NCBI GenBank assembly: GCA_035527715.1
Contig: DATKZY010000097.1
Location: 1-40,095, forward strand
Direction of reading: 5' to 3'
DNA: 40,095 nucleotides
Origin: DSUN01 sp035527715
GTDB taxonomy: Bacteria > Planctomycetota > PUPC01 > DSUN01
Below, one piece after another: positions 1 through 7,825 of the stretch. Made by a program: the position numbers and the translations under genes. Each line of letters opens with the position of its first letter. The first letter of the stretch is position 1. A model generated the notes under the pieces. That model searched no databases, was not told the origin of the DNA, and worked only from the letters and a program-made list of their open reading frames with translations.

Positions 1-25
1 CCCTCCTTCCCAAAGACTCTCAAAC

Positions 26-63
26 TGGGCTGCGGCACGTGTGACCACACGTGCCGCAGCCCA
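26..63. repeat. Perfect 18-bp inverted repeat with 2-nt centre
   Basis: Arms 26-43 and 46-63 are exact reverse complements around the dinucleotide AC. It lies beyond the end of the DUF1080 gene, past a second hairpin. No U-tract follows on either strand, so a classical intrinsic terminator is not clear. It could be a transcript-end hairpin or a repeat element. Confidence 0.7.
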
Positions 64-86
64 ATATGAAAGTTCTTGGAGGGGGC

Positions 87-124
87 CTGGGGGGAACCTT
101 CCTGCCGAAGAAGGTTCCCCCCAG
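87..124 (-). terminator. Terminator-like hairpin after the DUF1080 gene
   Basis: A perfect 15-bp stem (87-101 with 110-124) closes an 8-nt loop. It starts 14 nt after the stop codon of the minus-strand DUF1080 gene, the expected place for a transcript-end hairpin. There is no clear U-tract, so termination is inferred from position and stability only. Confidence 0.5.
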
Positions 125-138
125 ATGTTCTGGCGAGG

Positions 139-876
139 CTACTTCGCTTCGGGGGCGAGGACCTTGAGCAGAATGTCCTTGAACTCGACCCACATGGGCG
201 CGCCGGCGTGGATCTGGAGGGCGAGGATACCCTTGAGCCGGCCGGCCTTCTGGTTCGGCTTCTCGGCCTTCGGGTCGTCGAGCTGGTTGTCCACCAGGTC
301 AATCGTCTGCACGCCGTTGAGGAACTGCTGGATGTGGTTGCCCTTGGCCACGATGCGATAGTGGTTCCAGTCGCCGTCCTTGTAGTCCTTGGTCAGCTCC
401 ATCTTGTCGCCGAGCTTCTCGACGACTTCCTTCTTGCCATCCTGGGCGATGGCGACCTTTTCGCCGACGTTGGCGAGGTAGCCGCGGCCCTTCTCGTGGT
501 AGAGGAAGCCGACCTTGCCCTTCTGGTTGCAGACTTCGGCCTGGTAGCCGCTGACGACCCAGTTGCCGAGGCCGAGGCTTCGGTACTGGATGCCCGAGTT
601 GCCGCTGTGGATGCGGAAGGTGAGCTTCAGCTCGAAGTCCTCGAGCACGCCGGCCTTCCAGATGCAGAAGGTGTTGCGCTTGCAGGGCTTTTCCTTCGTG
701 GATTCGCCACGGATCGCGTCGTCCTTGGCCGACCAGAAGGTCGGATCGCCGTCCCAGCCTGTCAGGTCCTTGCCGTTGAAGATGGGCACAAAGCCCTCGT
801 CGCCGCCCTCGCCGGCCACGGCGGCCATGCCGAGGACCAGTGCCAGCATCACCGCCCACGCCGCTCTCTCACGCAT
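139..876 (-). CDS. Exported DUF1080 protein (3-keto-disaccharide hydrolase family), copy 2
   Basis: The product is 245 aa with an N-terminal signal peptide (a hydrophobic stretch directly after MRERAA). It then has the family signature PIFNGKDLTGWDG and the conserved blocks GYQAEV, WNHYRIVAKGNHIQQFLNG and ILALQIHAG. These concanavalin-like folds belong to Pfam 3keto-disac_hyd. Some members hydrolyse 3-keto-glycosides outside the cytoplasm; the substrate here is not known. The start at 876 has GGAGA about 8 nt upstream; the frame stays open to 987 but that part reads as intergenic. The gene lies 56 nt downstream of a close paralogue, so this is a tandem duplication, probably co-transcribed. 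A hairpin follows the stop. Confidence 0.9.
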   Translation of the reverse strand: MRERAAWAVMLALVLGMAAVAGEGGDEGFVPIFNGKDLTGWDGDPTFWSAKDDAIRGESTKEKPCKRNTFCIWKAGVLEDFELKLTFRIHSGNSGIQYRSLGLGNWVVSGYQAEVCNQKGKVGFLYHEKGRGYLANVGEKVAIAQDGKKEVVEKLGDKMELTKDYKDGDWNHYRIVAKGNHIQQFLNGVQTIDLVDNQLDDPKAEKPNQKAGRLKGILALQIHAGAPMWVEFKDILLKVLAPEAK

Positions 877-932
877 CGAAGGATCTCCAACACGGGGGTT
901 CCGCAGGAGCATCGGCTCTCGCCGCCGACTGC

Positions 933-1679
933 CTACTTTTCTTCTTTCTTCAGCACTTTCAGCTTGATGTCCTTGAACTCGACCCACATGGGCGGGCCGG
1001 CGTGGATTTGGAGGGCGAGGATGCCCTTGAGGCGGCCCTTCTTGAGGTCGGGCTTCTCCGCCTTCGGGTCGTCGAGCTGATTGTCCACCAGGTCAATCGT
1101 CTGCACGCCGTTGAGGAACTGCTGGATGTGGTTGCCCTGGGCGATGAGGCGGTAGTGATTCCAGTCCTGCGCCTTGTAGTTCTTGTAGTTCTCCTTGGCG
1201 TCGGGGAGCTGGCCGACGACTTCCTTCTTGCCGTCCTCGCTGATGACGACTTTCTGGCCGACCTGGACGAGTGAGCCGCGGCCGCGCTCGCCGTAGAGGA
1301 AGCCGACGGCGGGGCTGTTGCACACCTCGGCCTGGTAGCCGCCGACGACCCAGTTCCCGCAGTCCACGCTACGGTGCTGGATGCCCGAATTGCCGCTGTT
1401 GACCCGGAAGCTGATCTTCAGCTCGTAGTCCTCGAGCACGCCGCCCTTCCAGAGGCAGAAGGTGTTGCCCTTGGCGGGCTTCTCCTTGGTGGTCTCGCCG
1501 TGGATGGCGCCCTCTTTCACCGACCAGAGGTCGGGGTTGCCGTCCCAGCCCGTCAGGTCCTTGCCGTTGAAGATGGGCGCGAAGCCCTCGTCGCCGCCCT
1601 CGCCGGCCCACGCGCTGGCTGCAAGGCCGAAGCAGGCGACGGCCACGAACGCGATGACCCACCCGGTGGACGAACGCAT
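933..1679 (-). CDS. Exported DUF1080 protein (3-keto-disaccharide hydrolase family), copy 1
   Basis: This 248-aa protein is paralogous to the one encoded just downstream, sharing long identical runs around FNGKDLTGWDG, NHYRLIAQGNHIQQFLNG and GRLKGILALQIHAG. A signal peptide ends near the Ala-rich AASAWA. The start at 1679 is fixed by GGAGG 6-7 nt upstream. The family is associated with extracellular cleavage of 3-keto disaccharides or glycosides. The oxidoreductase that would make the keto-sugar is not in this window, so the pathway link is an inference. Copy number and spacing suggest recent tandem duplication with the two copies drifting apart in their middle regions. Confidence 0.9.
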   Translation of the reverse strand: MRSSTGWVIAFVAVACFGLAASAWAGEGGDEGFAPIFNGKDLTGWDGNPDLWSVKEGAIHGETTKEKPAKGNTFCLWKGGVLEDYELKISFRVNSGNSGIQHRSVDCGNWVVGGYQAEVCNSPAVGFLYGERGRGSLVQVGQKVVISEDGKKEVVGQLPDAKENYKNYKAQDWNHYRLIAQGNHIQQFLNGVQTIDLVDNQLDDPKAEKPDLKKGRLKGILALQIHAGPPMWVEFKDIKLKVLKKEEK

Positions 1680-1773
1680 GGCACACCTCCTTCAGAAAAG
1701 GCTCCTGGCCTGTCCTTCGCCACGCCCCCATCGTACACGAGCGGGCAGCGCGCTGCAACCCGCGATCGCGTGC

Positions 1774-1798
1774 GCGGGCAGCCCCCCGCGCTGCCCGC
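1774..1798 (-). terminator. Hairpin at the end of the GT4 gene
   Basis: An 8-bp GC-only stem (1774-1781 with 1791-1798) touches the stop codon of the minus-strand glycosyltransferase gene. It could end the glycan-cluster transcript before the DUF1080 pair. The stem is short and has no U-tract, so support is modest. Confidence 0.3.
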
Positions 1799-2946
1799 TA
1801 GAGCGCAATCCCAAGGGTCCGCCGGACGGCCTCGGTGAACTGGCGCATGACGGTGTCGGGCGCGAACCGGCGGGCGTGCTCGCGCGCCCTGGCCGAGCAG
1901 GCGGCGAAGGCCGCGGGGTCGTCGAGCTGACGCAAGGCGCCGACCCAGCGCGACACGTCGAAAACGTCGTCAATCAGGATGCCGCCCTCGCCAACTGCCT
2001 CCGGGATGCCGCCCCGCCGGCTGGCGACGGCCGGGACTCCGCACGCACCGGCCTCGACAAACACGCGACCGAAGGGCTCGGGCCAGATCGAGGGGCCCAG
2101 GACGACGCGGCTCCGCGCGTAGACGCTCTGCATGTCCGCGACCCAGCCGAGGCGCTCGACGTTGGGCCGGCAGCGGAGCCGCAGGCCGCCGCGCCAGCTC
2201 GGGCTCCCGGCCACCAGGAAGCGGGTGCCGGGCATGCGCCGCGCGATCTCGAGGAAGATCGGCAGGCCCTTGACCTGCTGAGGCTTCACGAAGAGCACGC
2301 TCTGACGCAGTGCGGCATCGCCGCCACAGGGCTCGAGGTCGGCCGTGGGGTAGACGACCTCGGCCTCGAGGCCGTAGAAGCGCCGGATGACGTCCTGCAT
2401 GTAGCGGCTGTTGGCGACCACGAGCTGCGCGGCGCGGATGGCCCGCTCGTACTCGTCGAGGTTACGCTGGACCCAGCCATAGCGGAGGCGGGACCACCAC
2501 GGGAGGCACTGGCTGCATCGGCGATCGCAGTCGCTCAAAGGGTCGCGCGAGACAAATGCCTCGAGGCAGAACATGGAGTAGGCGTGCACGAAGACCACGA
2601 CGGGGATGTTCCGCGCCCGCGAGACATCCACCGTGCTCACAAGCAGGCGGTTCTGCGTGAGCACCAGGTCGGGGCAATGCCGGGACAGGTAGTCCTCGAG
2701 CATGGGCCGCCAGGCCTCGTTCCACCGAAGCGTGTCCAGGTCGCGGTCGCGGAAGAGCCAGCTCCTGGGCAGGGGGCGGGTGTGCACGCGAACGGGGCCG
2801 TCGTCGTAGCGGGTCACCCCGCCGCCGCGCTGGAGGACTTCCACGTGGTGGCCCAGGGCGGCCAGACGCTGCGCCAGGGCGCGCGCCGCCAGGCCGGCGC
2901 CGCCGGTGTCGTGGTCATAGTTGTCCAGCGAGTACAGGATGTTCAT
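1798..2946 (-). CDS. Glycosyltransferase family 4 (GT-B)
   Basis: This 382-aa glycosyltransferase starts with NILYSLDNY and a Gly-rich loop (HDTGGAGLAARALAQRL), the acceptor-side Rossmann fold of GT4 enzymes. The C-terminal half has the retaining-GT4 signature: two glutamates eight residues apart at E290 and E298 (EPFGRVFVE), then ACGVPAVA and GGIPEAVGEGG. It would transfer a nucleotide-activated sugar in the cytoplasm during surface-glycan assembly. A Cys cluster near residues 137-147 (CDRRCSQC) suggests an [Fe-S]- or zinc-binding insertion like those of some GT4 enzymes. The start at 2946 has a G-rich SD; the reading frame is open further upstream but would overlap the preceding methyltransferase. 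It is the last gene of the minus-strand glycan cluster. Confidence 0.88.
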   Translation of the reverse strand: MNILYSLDNYDHDTGGAGLAARALAQRLAALGHHVEVLQRGGGVTRYDDGPVRVHTRPLPRSWLFRDRDLDTLRWNEAWRPMLEDYLSRHCPDLVLTQNRLLVSTVDVSRARNIPVVVFVHAYSMFCLEAFVSRDPLSDCDRRCSQCLPWWSRLRYGWVQRNLDEYERAIRAAQLVVANSRYMQDVIRRFYGLEAEVVYPTADLEPCGGDAALRQSVLFVKPQQVKGLPIFLEIARRMPGTRFLVAGSPSWRGGLRLRCRPNVERLGWVADMQSVYARSRVVLGPSIWPEPFGRVFVEAGACGVPAVASRRGGIPEAVGEGGILIDDVFDVSRWVGALRQLDDPAAFAACSARAREHARRFAPDTVMRQFTEAVRRTLGIAL

Positions 2947-2983
2947 CGGTTCCCCACCCCGCGGCAGATGCCCCTTCCGGCTG

Positions 2984-3772
2984 TCAACGCCGACCCATCT
3001 GTCGCTGCTGACACGCCGAGAGGAGCCAATGCTCGAAGTCCGCTCCCTTGCGGAGTTTGCGGTATTGCCATCGGAGCCGTCGCGGCATGTGCGCGCCGAG
3101 AATGTCCTTGAGCCGGCGCGCCGCCAGCACCTGGCAGAGAGTCGCCTTCTCCCGCGTGAACTCCCTGCGCCCCCCCTCTCCCACAGACTGCGCCCAGCCG
3201 ATGCTCTTGCACAGGCCGCAGCGGCCGAACTGGTCGGAGAGAAGCACATCCTCCATGAAGCACTGGGTCGGGCCGGGGCACTCGGCGCGGTTCACGTCGT
3301 GCAGCACCAGAAGCGCTCCCGGGACCAGGTGAGGCAGGAACGCCTCAACGTCAGCGTGGACCGCGGCATAGGCATGGTCGCCATCCACCCACAGCAGGCG
3401 TATCGGGCGGTCCCACGTGCGAGCCAGATCGGTGGACCACGTGCGGTGGAACTCGACGTGCTGCTCGACCCCGTGGCGCTGGAGATTGGCCAGGAATGCC
3501 TCGCAGCTCGGGCCGCTGGGGTCGGGGTCGGTGGGCCGCGCAGCGACAAATGGGTCGCAGGCCACCACTTTGTCCTGGCCGGCCAGGAGCGCGCCCTTGG
3601 CCAGAACGACGGTAGACCTGCCCCGGTAGCTGCCTATCTCCAGGATCTCCCCACCGACCGTGGGCTGGGCAGCCGCCAGGAAAAGGAACCGCAGCTCCTC
3701 CGACTGCATCCAGCCCTCGACGGACATGCCGGCCGCGCAGGCGTCCTGCACCGCGCGCTCGAGCTCGCTCAT
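2984..3772 (-). CDS. Class I SAM methyltransferase (Methyltransf_24-like)
   Basis: The product is 262 aa. SAM motif I is visible as ILEIGSYRGRSTVVLA near residue 45, the acidic post-I region as VVACDPF, and later LLWVDGDHAY and ALLVLHDV, the pattern of Methyltransf_24-type enzymes often found in O-antigen and exopolysaccharide clusters. The C-terminal part is basic. The ATG at 3772 overlaps the stop of the GT2 gene by 4 nt (ATGA), which indicates translational coupling, and the GT4 gene follows 37 nt later. Its substrate is probably a sugar or glycan precursor; that is inferred from context only. Confidence 0.85.
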   Translation of the reverse strand: MSELERAVQDACAAGMSVEGWMQSEELRFLFLAAAQPTVGGEILEIGSYRGRSTVVLAKGALLAGQDKVVACDPFVAARPTDPDPSGPSCEAFLANLQRHGVEQHVEFHRTWSTDLARTWDRPIRLLWVDGDHAYAAVHADVEAFLPHLVPGALLVLHDVNRAECPGPTQCFMEDVLLSDQFGRCGLCKSIGWAQSVGEGGRREFTREKATLCQVLAARRLKDILGAHMPRRLRWQYRKLRKGADFEHWLLSACQQRQMGRR

Positions 3773-4623
3773 GGGGCACACCGCTTCCGAAGGCCGTTCT
3801 CGCAGACCCACTGGCCGGACCGGGGGCGCCGGTAATGGTCGCGGTTGGGCTGGGCGAGGGGGGGCGGGTCGTGGTAGAGGTGGAGGACGCGGCTCGTGTC
3901 CAGCACGCTGCGCCCGCACACGCCGGCGAGCTGGAGGCGCAGGCCGAGATCGATGTCCTCGTCGCCCCAGCCCTCGAACGTCTCGTCGAAGCCGTTCACC
4001 CGCTCGAGCGCCTCGCGCGGCACGGATGCTTGCATGCCGATCAGCAGGAGCCTGCGGAGCCTGTGCTCGGTGCGCCGCCACCGGGCCTTGCGGGCGTTGC
4101 GGCGGAACTTCTGGCCGCGGCGGCAGAGGTCCACGCAACGCGGATCGCGCCATCCCGGCCACAGGTCCTCCAGCTTCCCCGAGCGGATCACCTCTTCGGT
4201 CACCCTCAGGGTCTCCTCCGGCGTCAGCCGCACCCCGTAGCCGCTCACCCAGTGCCGCCACCCACTGGCCAGGATGTGCTGCTCGAGAACGTCGGGGAAC
4301 AGGACGACGTCGCCGTCGGTGAAGAACAACAGGTCGCCCGAGGCGTGGCGCACGGCGTTGTTGCGGTTGGCGGAGACGCGGTGGCCCGTGTGCTCCTGGC
4401 GGGCGTGGACGATCTTCAGGGGGGAGTGCGCCATGATCTCCTCGATGGCCGGCACGTGCCCGGGGTCGGAGCCATCATCCGCGATGACCACCTCGTCGGG
4501 CGGACGGGTCTGCTTCTCCAGCGAGGCGATGCACAGGCGCAGCACACCCGAGCGATTGTAGGTGGTGACAATCGCGGACAGGCGCCGTGCCCAGAGCCGC
4601 CTCGCCCGGCCGGGGAGCGCCAT
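3769..4623 (-). CDS. Glycosyltransferase family 2 (GT-A)
   Basis: This protein of about 284 aa starts LSAIVTTYNRSGVLRLCIASL, followed by EVVIADDGSD and the metal-binding FFTDGDVVLF (DxD-like) motif. It ends with the acceptor-side FDETFEGWGDEDIDLGLRL block typical of GT2 chondroitin-synthase-like and galactosyltransferase-like enzymes. It is cytoplasmic and acts on surface glycan. I chose ATG 4623 because it leaves a normal short leader before the first strand. A GTG at 4758 is also in frame, but the sequence between looks like part of a decayed neighbour. No clear SD precedes 4623. Its stop overlaps the start of the next methyltransferase. Confidence 0.85.
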   Translation of the reverse strand: MALPGRARRLWARRLSAIVTTYNRSGVLRLCIASLEKQTRPPDEVVIADDGSDPGHVPAIEEIMAHSPLKIVHARQEHTGHRVSANRNNAVRHASGDLLFFTDGDVVLFPDVLEQHILASGWRHWVSGYGVRLTPEETLRVTEEVIRSGKLEDLWPGWRDPRCVDLCRRGQKFRRNARKARWRRTEHRLRRLLLIGMQASVPREALERVNGFDETFEGWGDEDIDLGLRLQLAGVCGRSVLDTSRVLHLYHDPPPLAQPNRDHYRRPRSGQWVCENGLRKRCAP

Positions 4624-4760
4624 GCGCAGGTGGTGCAGCAAGCCGCCCCTCAAGGTCCGCTCCTCGCATCCTCTCCGCTGCCACGGGGCCGTGGACGAGG
4701 TGCCGGCAAGGAGCACCCGGCGCCCGTCGGCCCCGCGCACGTGCCCCACGACGGACACGG

Positions 4761-4982
4761 CGCGCGCCGCCCGGCCTCTCGCAACGCCTCGCGGGTCGCC
4801 GGCAACACGTCCACGCCACCTATCTTACCCATCTGGCGACCCGCGCTCAAGCGGGGGACGTCCCGGTAGAGCCGAAGCGTCTCGAGCGCGGTGCGCCGCC
4901 ATGGGAAGAGCCTGGCGCGCTCGATGCCCAGGGCATCGGTCACGTTGTGCACGTTCTTCTTCCGCTGCGCCCCCCGACGCAA
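4761..4982 (-). pseudogene. Remnant of a GT4 glycosyltransferase C-terminus
   Basis: In this frame the peptide runs ...ALGIERARLFPWRRTALETLRLYRDV, which resembles the usual end of GT4 enzymes (FSW-x-RTA-x-ETL-x-x-YR-x-V). The N-terminal GT-B domains are absent and the frame carries on past the normal end. Near 4761 the likely reading frame shifts inside a GCGCGCGC tract; removing one GC would join GRRA to VSVVGH. A promoter-like TTGACA/TAGAGT pair lies just upstream. I read this as a decayed gene between two intact glycan genes. It might instead be a short unknown ORF. Confidence 0.4.
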
Positions 4983-5038
4983 CTGCCCCCAGTGCCTCCT
5001 CGGTCGCGCCGAGTCCCTGTCGCCTGGGGGCACACCAG

Positions 5039-5066
5039 ACTCTATGCGCGTGGCTGGAATTGTCAA
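5039..5066 (-). promoter_or_regulatory. Promoter of the glycan cluster (TTGACA-16-TAGAGT)
   Basis: On the minus strand a perfect -35 TTGACA (5066-5061) is separated by 16 bp from TAGAGT (5044-5039). It sits between the broken methyltransferase gene and the glycosyltransferase cluster and would give a transcript running down to about 1.8 kb or further. Confidence 0.45.
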
Positions 5067-5099
5067 GCGCCCACCGTGCCGCAGGGCCGTGGGGCGCAC

Positions 5100-5849
5100 T
5101 CACTTGTACCCGAAGACGACGGCCCGAGAGTCCGGGAGTCTCTTGCGGGGCGGCTTGCGCAACCCCAGGCGCTGGAGGAGCCGCTTCCGGCGCGTACGGA
5201 ACTCGGGGTAGCACTTCACTTCCACCCTGGGGAAGCCCGCGCTCCGCACCATTTGCGCCAGGCACAGTAGGTTCGGGCCCCACCAGTTCGTCGGGTCGCC
5301 GTCCAGCTCTGCTCCTTGGTAGAATCTCATCAGGGGTACGTCCTCGTCCTCCGCCCGGGTCACGTGCGACTCCACGATGATCAGTTCGCGGGTCACCGCC
5401 GCCAGCATGTCGAGGGCCAGCAAGGGGTTCCTCAAGTGGTAGAACACCCCGAGGAACAGTGTGACGTCGAACGTCCCCACCGTGGCGGGCGAGATGTCGA
5501 AGACGTCAATCACCTGGCACTCGACCCGCGAGCTGAGCACCTCGCGGGCGGTGAGGAAGCCGTCCATCCCCTAGTCCGGGTGCTCCCACGCGTAGCGGTC
5601 GGTGGCCAGCACCCGCGCGGCGCCGCGGCGCTCCGCCTCGAAGCTGAAGGCGCCGTCCCAGGCCCCCACGTCCAGCACGCTCTTCCCCGTCAGGTCCTCG
5701 GGCAGGTGCAGTCGCTCCAGCGTCTGCTGGGTCCCGTTGATTCCCGGCCCGCCCTGGTGCCCGGGCGTCACGATGCCATGGCCGAGGGGGATGTGGTGCC
5801 ACCAGTACCGGAGGGCGTCGACTCGTCGTCGAATCTCGTCGCGGTCCAT
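5100..5849 (-). pseudogene. CmoB-like SAM methyltransferase interrupted by an in-frame TAG
   Basis: Two open stretches in the same frame (5849-5574 and 5570-5100) together make one 249-residue class I methyltransferase. The first has the tryptophan-rich WWHHIPLGHGIVTPG entry and motif I VLDVGAWDGAFSFEAERRGA. The second has DVTLFLGVFYHLRNPLLAL and ELIIVESHV, all typical of the DUF1698/CmoB-like family. Codon 93 (5573-5571) is TAG in the context HPD-stop-GMDGF. Relatives usually have Trp here, so a single TGG to TAG change explains it. Start 5849 has an AGGGGAA SD. It is either a recent pseudogene, a sequence error or a read-through gene. It lies 47 nt downstream of the isomerase gene, in the same operon. 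Confidence 0.85.
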
Positions 5850-5896
5850 TGTGACGTTCCCCTAGCGGGTCGGGTCCTGCACGGCGCTGGAGGGGG

Positions 5897-6772
5897 CTAT
5901 GGAGCGGGCGGCGCGGAGAGCTTGCGCCAGGCCGCCATCGAGCGGGCGAGGTGCTCGCGGGCGTCGCCGCCGAGGCCGTAGCACATGAGACCGATGGGGC
6001 CGCCGTAGCCGATGTCCTTCAGCTTCCCCAGCAGGCCCGCGACGTCGAACGGGCCGCTCCCAAGGGGCTGGATCAGCTTGTCCCAGCCCCGCTTGGGGTC
6101 CGCGTTCGCCGCCCCGTTGATCGTCACCACGAACAGGTGCGGCTGCGCCAGCTTCAGCGTCGCATCCAGGTCCCACTTCCCATCGGCCTTCAGCCAGTGG
6201 CACAGGTTGAAGTGCACGCCCAGGTTCTTGCGGTCGGCCTTCTTGACGACGCGGACGGCGTCCTCGACGCGCTCGGTCCAGTCGCCGGTGTGGTGGTAGA
6301 TGGCGACGCGGAGGCCCGACTCGGCGGCGAGGTCGGCGATCTCGCGGAGGACAGTTACCCCGTGCTCGTCGAGGTTCTGAGCCGACCGCGGCGCCCCCAC
6401 CATCAGGAGGCCGAGGATCGTGTCGCGGCCCTTGAGCAGCTTGATGACGTCTTTGAGCTTCGGGTCGTAGGGCGGCTGGTTGGGCGCGACGTTGACGCGG
6501 ACGTAGATCTCGAAGAGCTTGAGGCCCGCCTCATCGAGGGTCTTGAGGCGCTCGGGCACGGCATCGAGCCACAGGTGGGCGGCGCCGTCGAAGCCCAGCT
6601 CCTTCAGCAGTTCCGCCTGCTCCTTCAGCCCCCGCTTCTTCGCGTCGTGCGTGTCGTGGCACAGGGCGAAGAAGGGCCGGCGGGAGAGCGCCTTGCTCTC
6701 AGGCGGCTTCTCGCCACCAAGGGCCAATGCACAGAGCGCACACACAGCCGCGACCGCGGCAACGCGGAGCAT
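5897..6772 (-). CDS. Secreted sugar isomerase/epimerase-like TIM barrel
   Basis: This 291-aa protein has a clear signal peptide (VAAVAAVCALCALALG) and an AP-endonuclease-2-type TIM barrel with AIYHHTGDW, LGVHFNLCHWLK and the C-terminal GYGGPIGLMCYGLGGDAREHL. The canonical metal glutamate on the last strand is replaced (GLMCYG), as in the exported planctomycete subfamily, so it may not act as a classical isomerase. AAGGAG precedes the start at 6772. It lies 35 nt downstream of a second, cytoplasmic-type isomerase and belongs to the same operon. A role in keto-sugar or glycoside turnover next to DUF1080 proteins is plausible but inferred. Confidence 0.85.
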   Translation of the reverse strand: MLRVAAVAAVCALCALALGGEKPPESKALSRRPFFALCHDTHDAKKRGLKEQAELLKELGFDGAAHLWLDAVPERLKTLDEAGLKLFEIYVRVNVAPNQPPYDPKLKDVIKLLKGRDTILGLLMVGAPRSAQNLDEHGVTVLREIADLAAESGLRVAIYHHTGDWTERVEDAVRVVKKADRKNLGVHFNLCHWLKADGKWDLDATLKLAQPHLFVVTINGAANADPKRGWDKLIQPLGSGPFDVAGLLGKLKDIGYGGPIGLMCYGLGGDAREHLARSMAAWRKLSAPPAP

Positions 6773-6807
6773 GGCGTTCTCCTTGCGTCGAGGTAGTCCG
6801 GGTCAGG

Positions 6808-7659
6808 TCACGCGCCGGCAATCTGCTTCCGCAGCCACTTGATGCTCGCGTCGAGGTTCTCGTCCGTGCCGCTGCACTCGATCGAGAGCACGCCGTCCCA
6901 CTTCGCCTGCTTGAGGAGGCGGATGCACTCGGCGATGTTGGCCGCGTTCACGCCGCTGCCGATGGGCGATTCGCTCATGGCGATGCCCGTCTCCTCCCCC
7001 CGCATCTTCGCCGCGAGCGACTCGCTCACGTCCTTGATGTGCATGTAGCTCAGCTTCGGCAGGAACCGCTTGAGGAACTCCACGGGGTTGCCGCCCGAGA
7101 TGAAGGTGTTGCCCGTGTCGAGGTTGAAGCGCAGCCAGGGGGTGTCGAAGAAGTTCAGCATGCGGTCGAGGATATCGGGATTCGTGGTGTAGGGGCCGTG
7201 GGTCTCGATGTTGATGACCACCTGGTAGTCCTCGGCCCACTCGAGGATCTGGCGGTAGCTGACCTTCGTGATCGCGAGCACTTCCTCGTCCGTGTAGCCC
7301 TCGGGCTTGAACTGGCCGTCGGTGGTGTCCACGCGGGGGCAGCCGATGGCCGCGGCGAACTGGATGGCGCGCTGCGCGTAGCGGACCGCGAAGGTCGCGC
7401 CGAGCGGCCCGGTGATCGGGTAAGCGCCGTCAATCTGCGAGGGCCGCAGGCCCATCGAGTCCAGGTAGCGGCGGAGCTTGATCGGGTTGGAGTCGAGCGA
7501 CACGGCCGGGCTGTAGCCCAGGCCCTCGATGAAGTCCTGCCCGTCCAGCACCCCGAACTCGATGAGCTCGAGTCCGAAGCGCTTGGCGGCCTCGCAGGCC
7601 TGCTTGAACGAGCCGCTGAGACACCGCCAGTTGTCCGTGTGCATGCTCAGGTGCAGCAT
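6808..7659 (-). CDS. Sugar phosphate isomerase/epimerase (xylose-isomerase-like TIM barrel)
   Basis: This 283-aa cytoplasmic protein has no signal peptide. All four metal-ligand positions of the fold are visible: E152 (INIETHG), D181 (FNLDTGNT), H207 (YMHIKDV) and E261 (LSIECSG), so it should be a competent divalent-metal isomerase, epimerase or lyase. The start at 7659 has AGGAG 8 nt upstream; the frame is open to 7686 without a better signal. It heads a minus-strand operon with the exported isomerase-like protein and the broken methyltransferase, and is divergent from the M60 operon. The substrate cannot be told from sequence. Confidence 0.9.
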   Translation of the reverse strand: MLHLSMHTDNWRCLSGSFKQACEAAKRFGLELIEFGVLDGQDFIEGLGYSPAVSLDSNPIKLRRYLDSMGLRPSQIDGAYPITGPLGATFAVRYAQRAIQFAAAIGCPRVDTTDGQFKPEGYTDEEVLAITKVSYRQILEWAEDYQVVINIETHGPYTTNPDILDRMLNFFDTPWLRFNLDTGNTFISGGNPVEFLKRFLPKLSYMHIKDVSESLAAKMRGEETGIAMSESPIGSGVNAANIAECIRLLKQAKWDGVLSIECSGTDENLDASIKWLRKQIAGA

Positions 7660-7767
7660 CGCCGGTCTCCTACTCGACGGGGACAATACCCTGCCACGTC
7701 CACACCGTCCAGCAGCTTACCGGAAAGCTCCCCGCGGGATCAAGTGCCACACGCCTCCGCGGCCCGC

Positions 7768-7796
7768 TTGCGCCCGCGCCACGCCGCGGCTATAGT
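7768..7796 (+). promoter_or_regulatory. Promoter of the methyltransferase-M60-URO-D operon
   Basis: TTGCGC (7768-7773), a 17-bp spacer and TATAGT (7791-7796) form a good vegetative promoter 29 nt before the first start codon. The opposite strand carries only a weak candidate for the divergent isomerase operon (TATTGT at 7690-7685). Confidence 0.5.
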
Positions 7797-7825
7797 GGAC
7801 CGAGAGGGAGGCGAGGAAGGCAGGG

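Noticed and set aside
76..1080. Long plus-strand frame opposite the DUF1080 gene
   Set aside because: Shadow of the GC-rich minus-strand gene. The product is Val/Leu/Ala/Asp-rich with no family features.
5571..5573. Pyrrolysine codon
   Set aside because: The enzyme is not a methylamine methyltransferase, no pyl gene is in the window, and homologues usually have Trp at this place.
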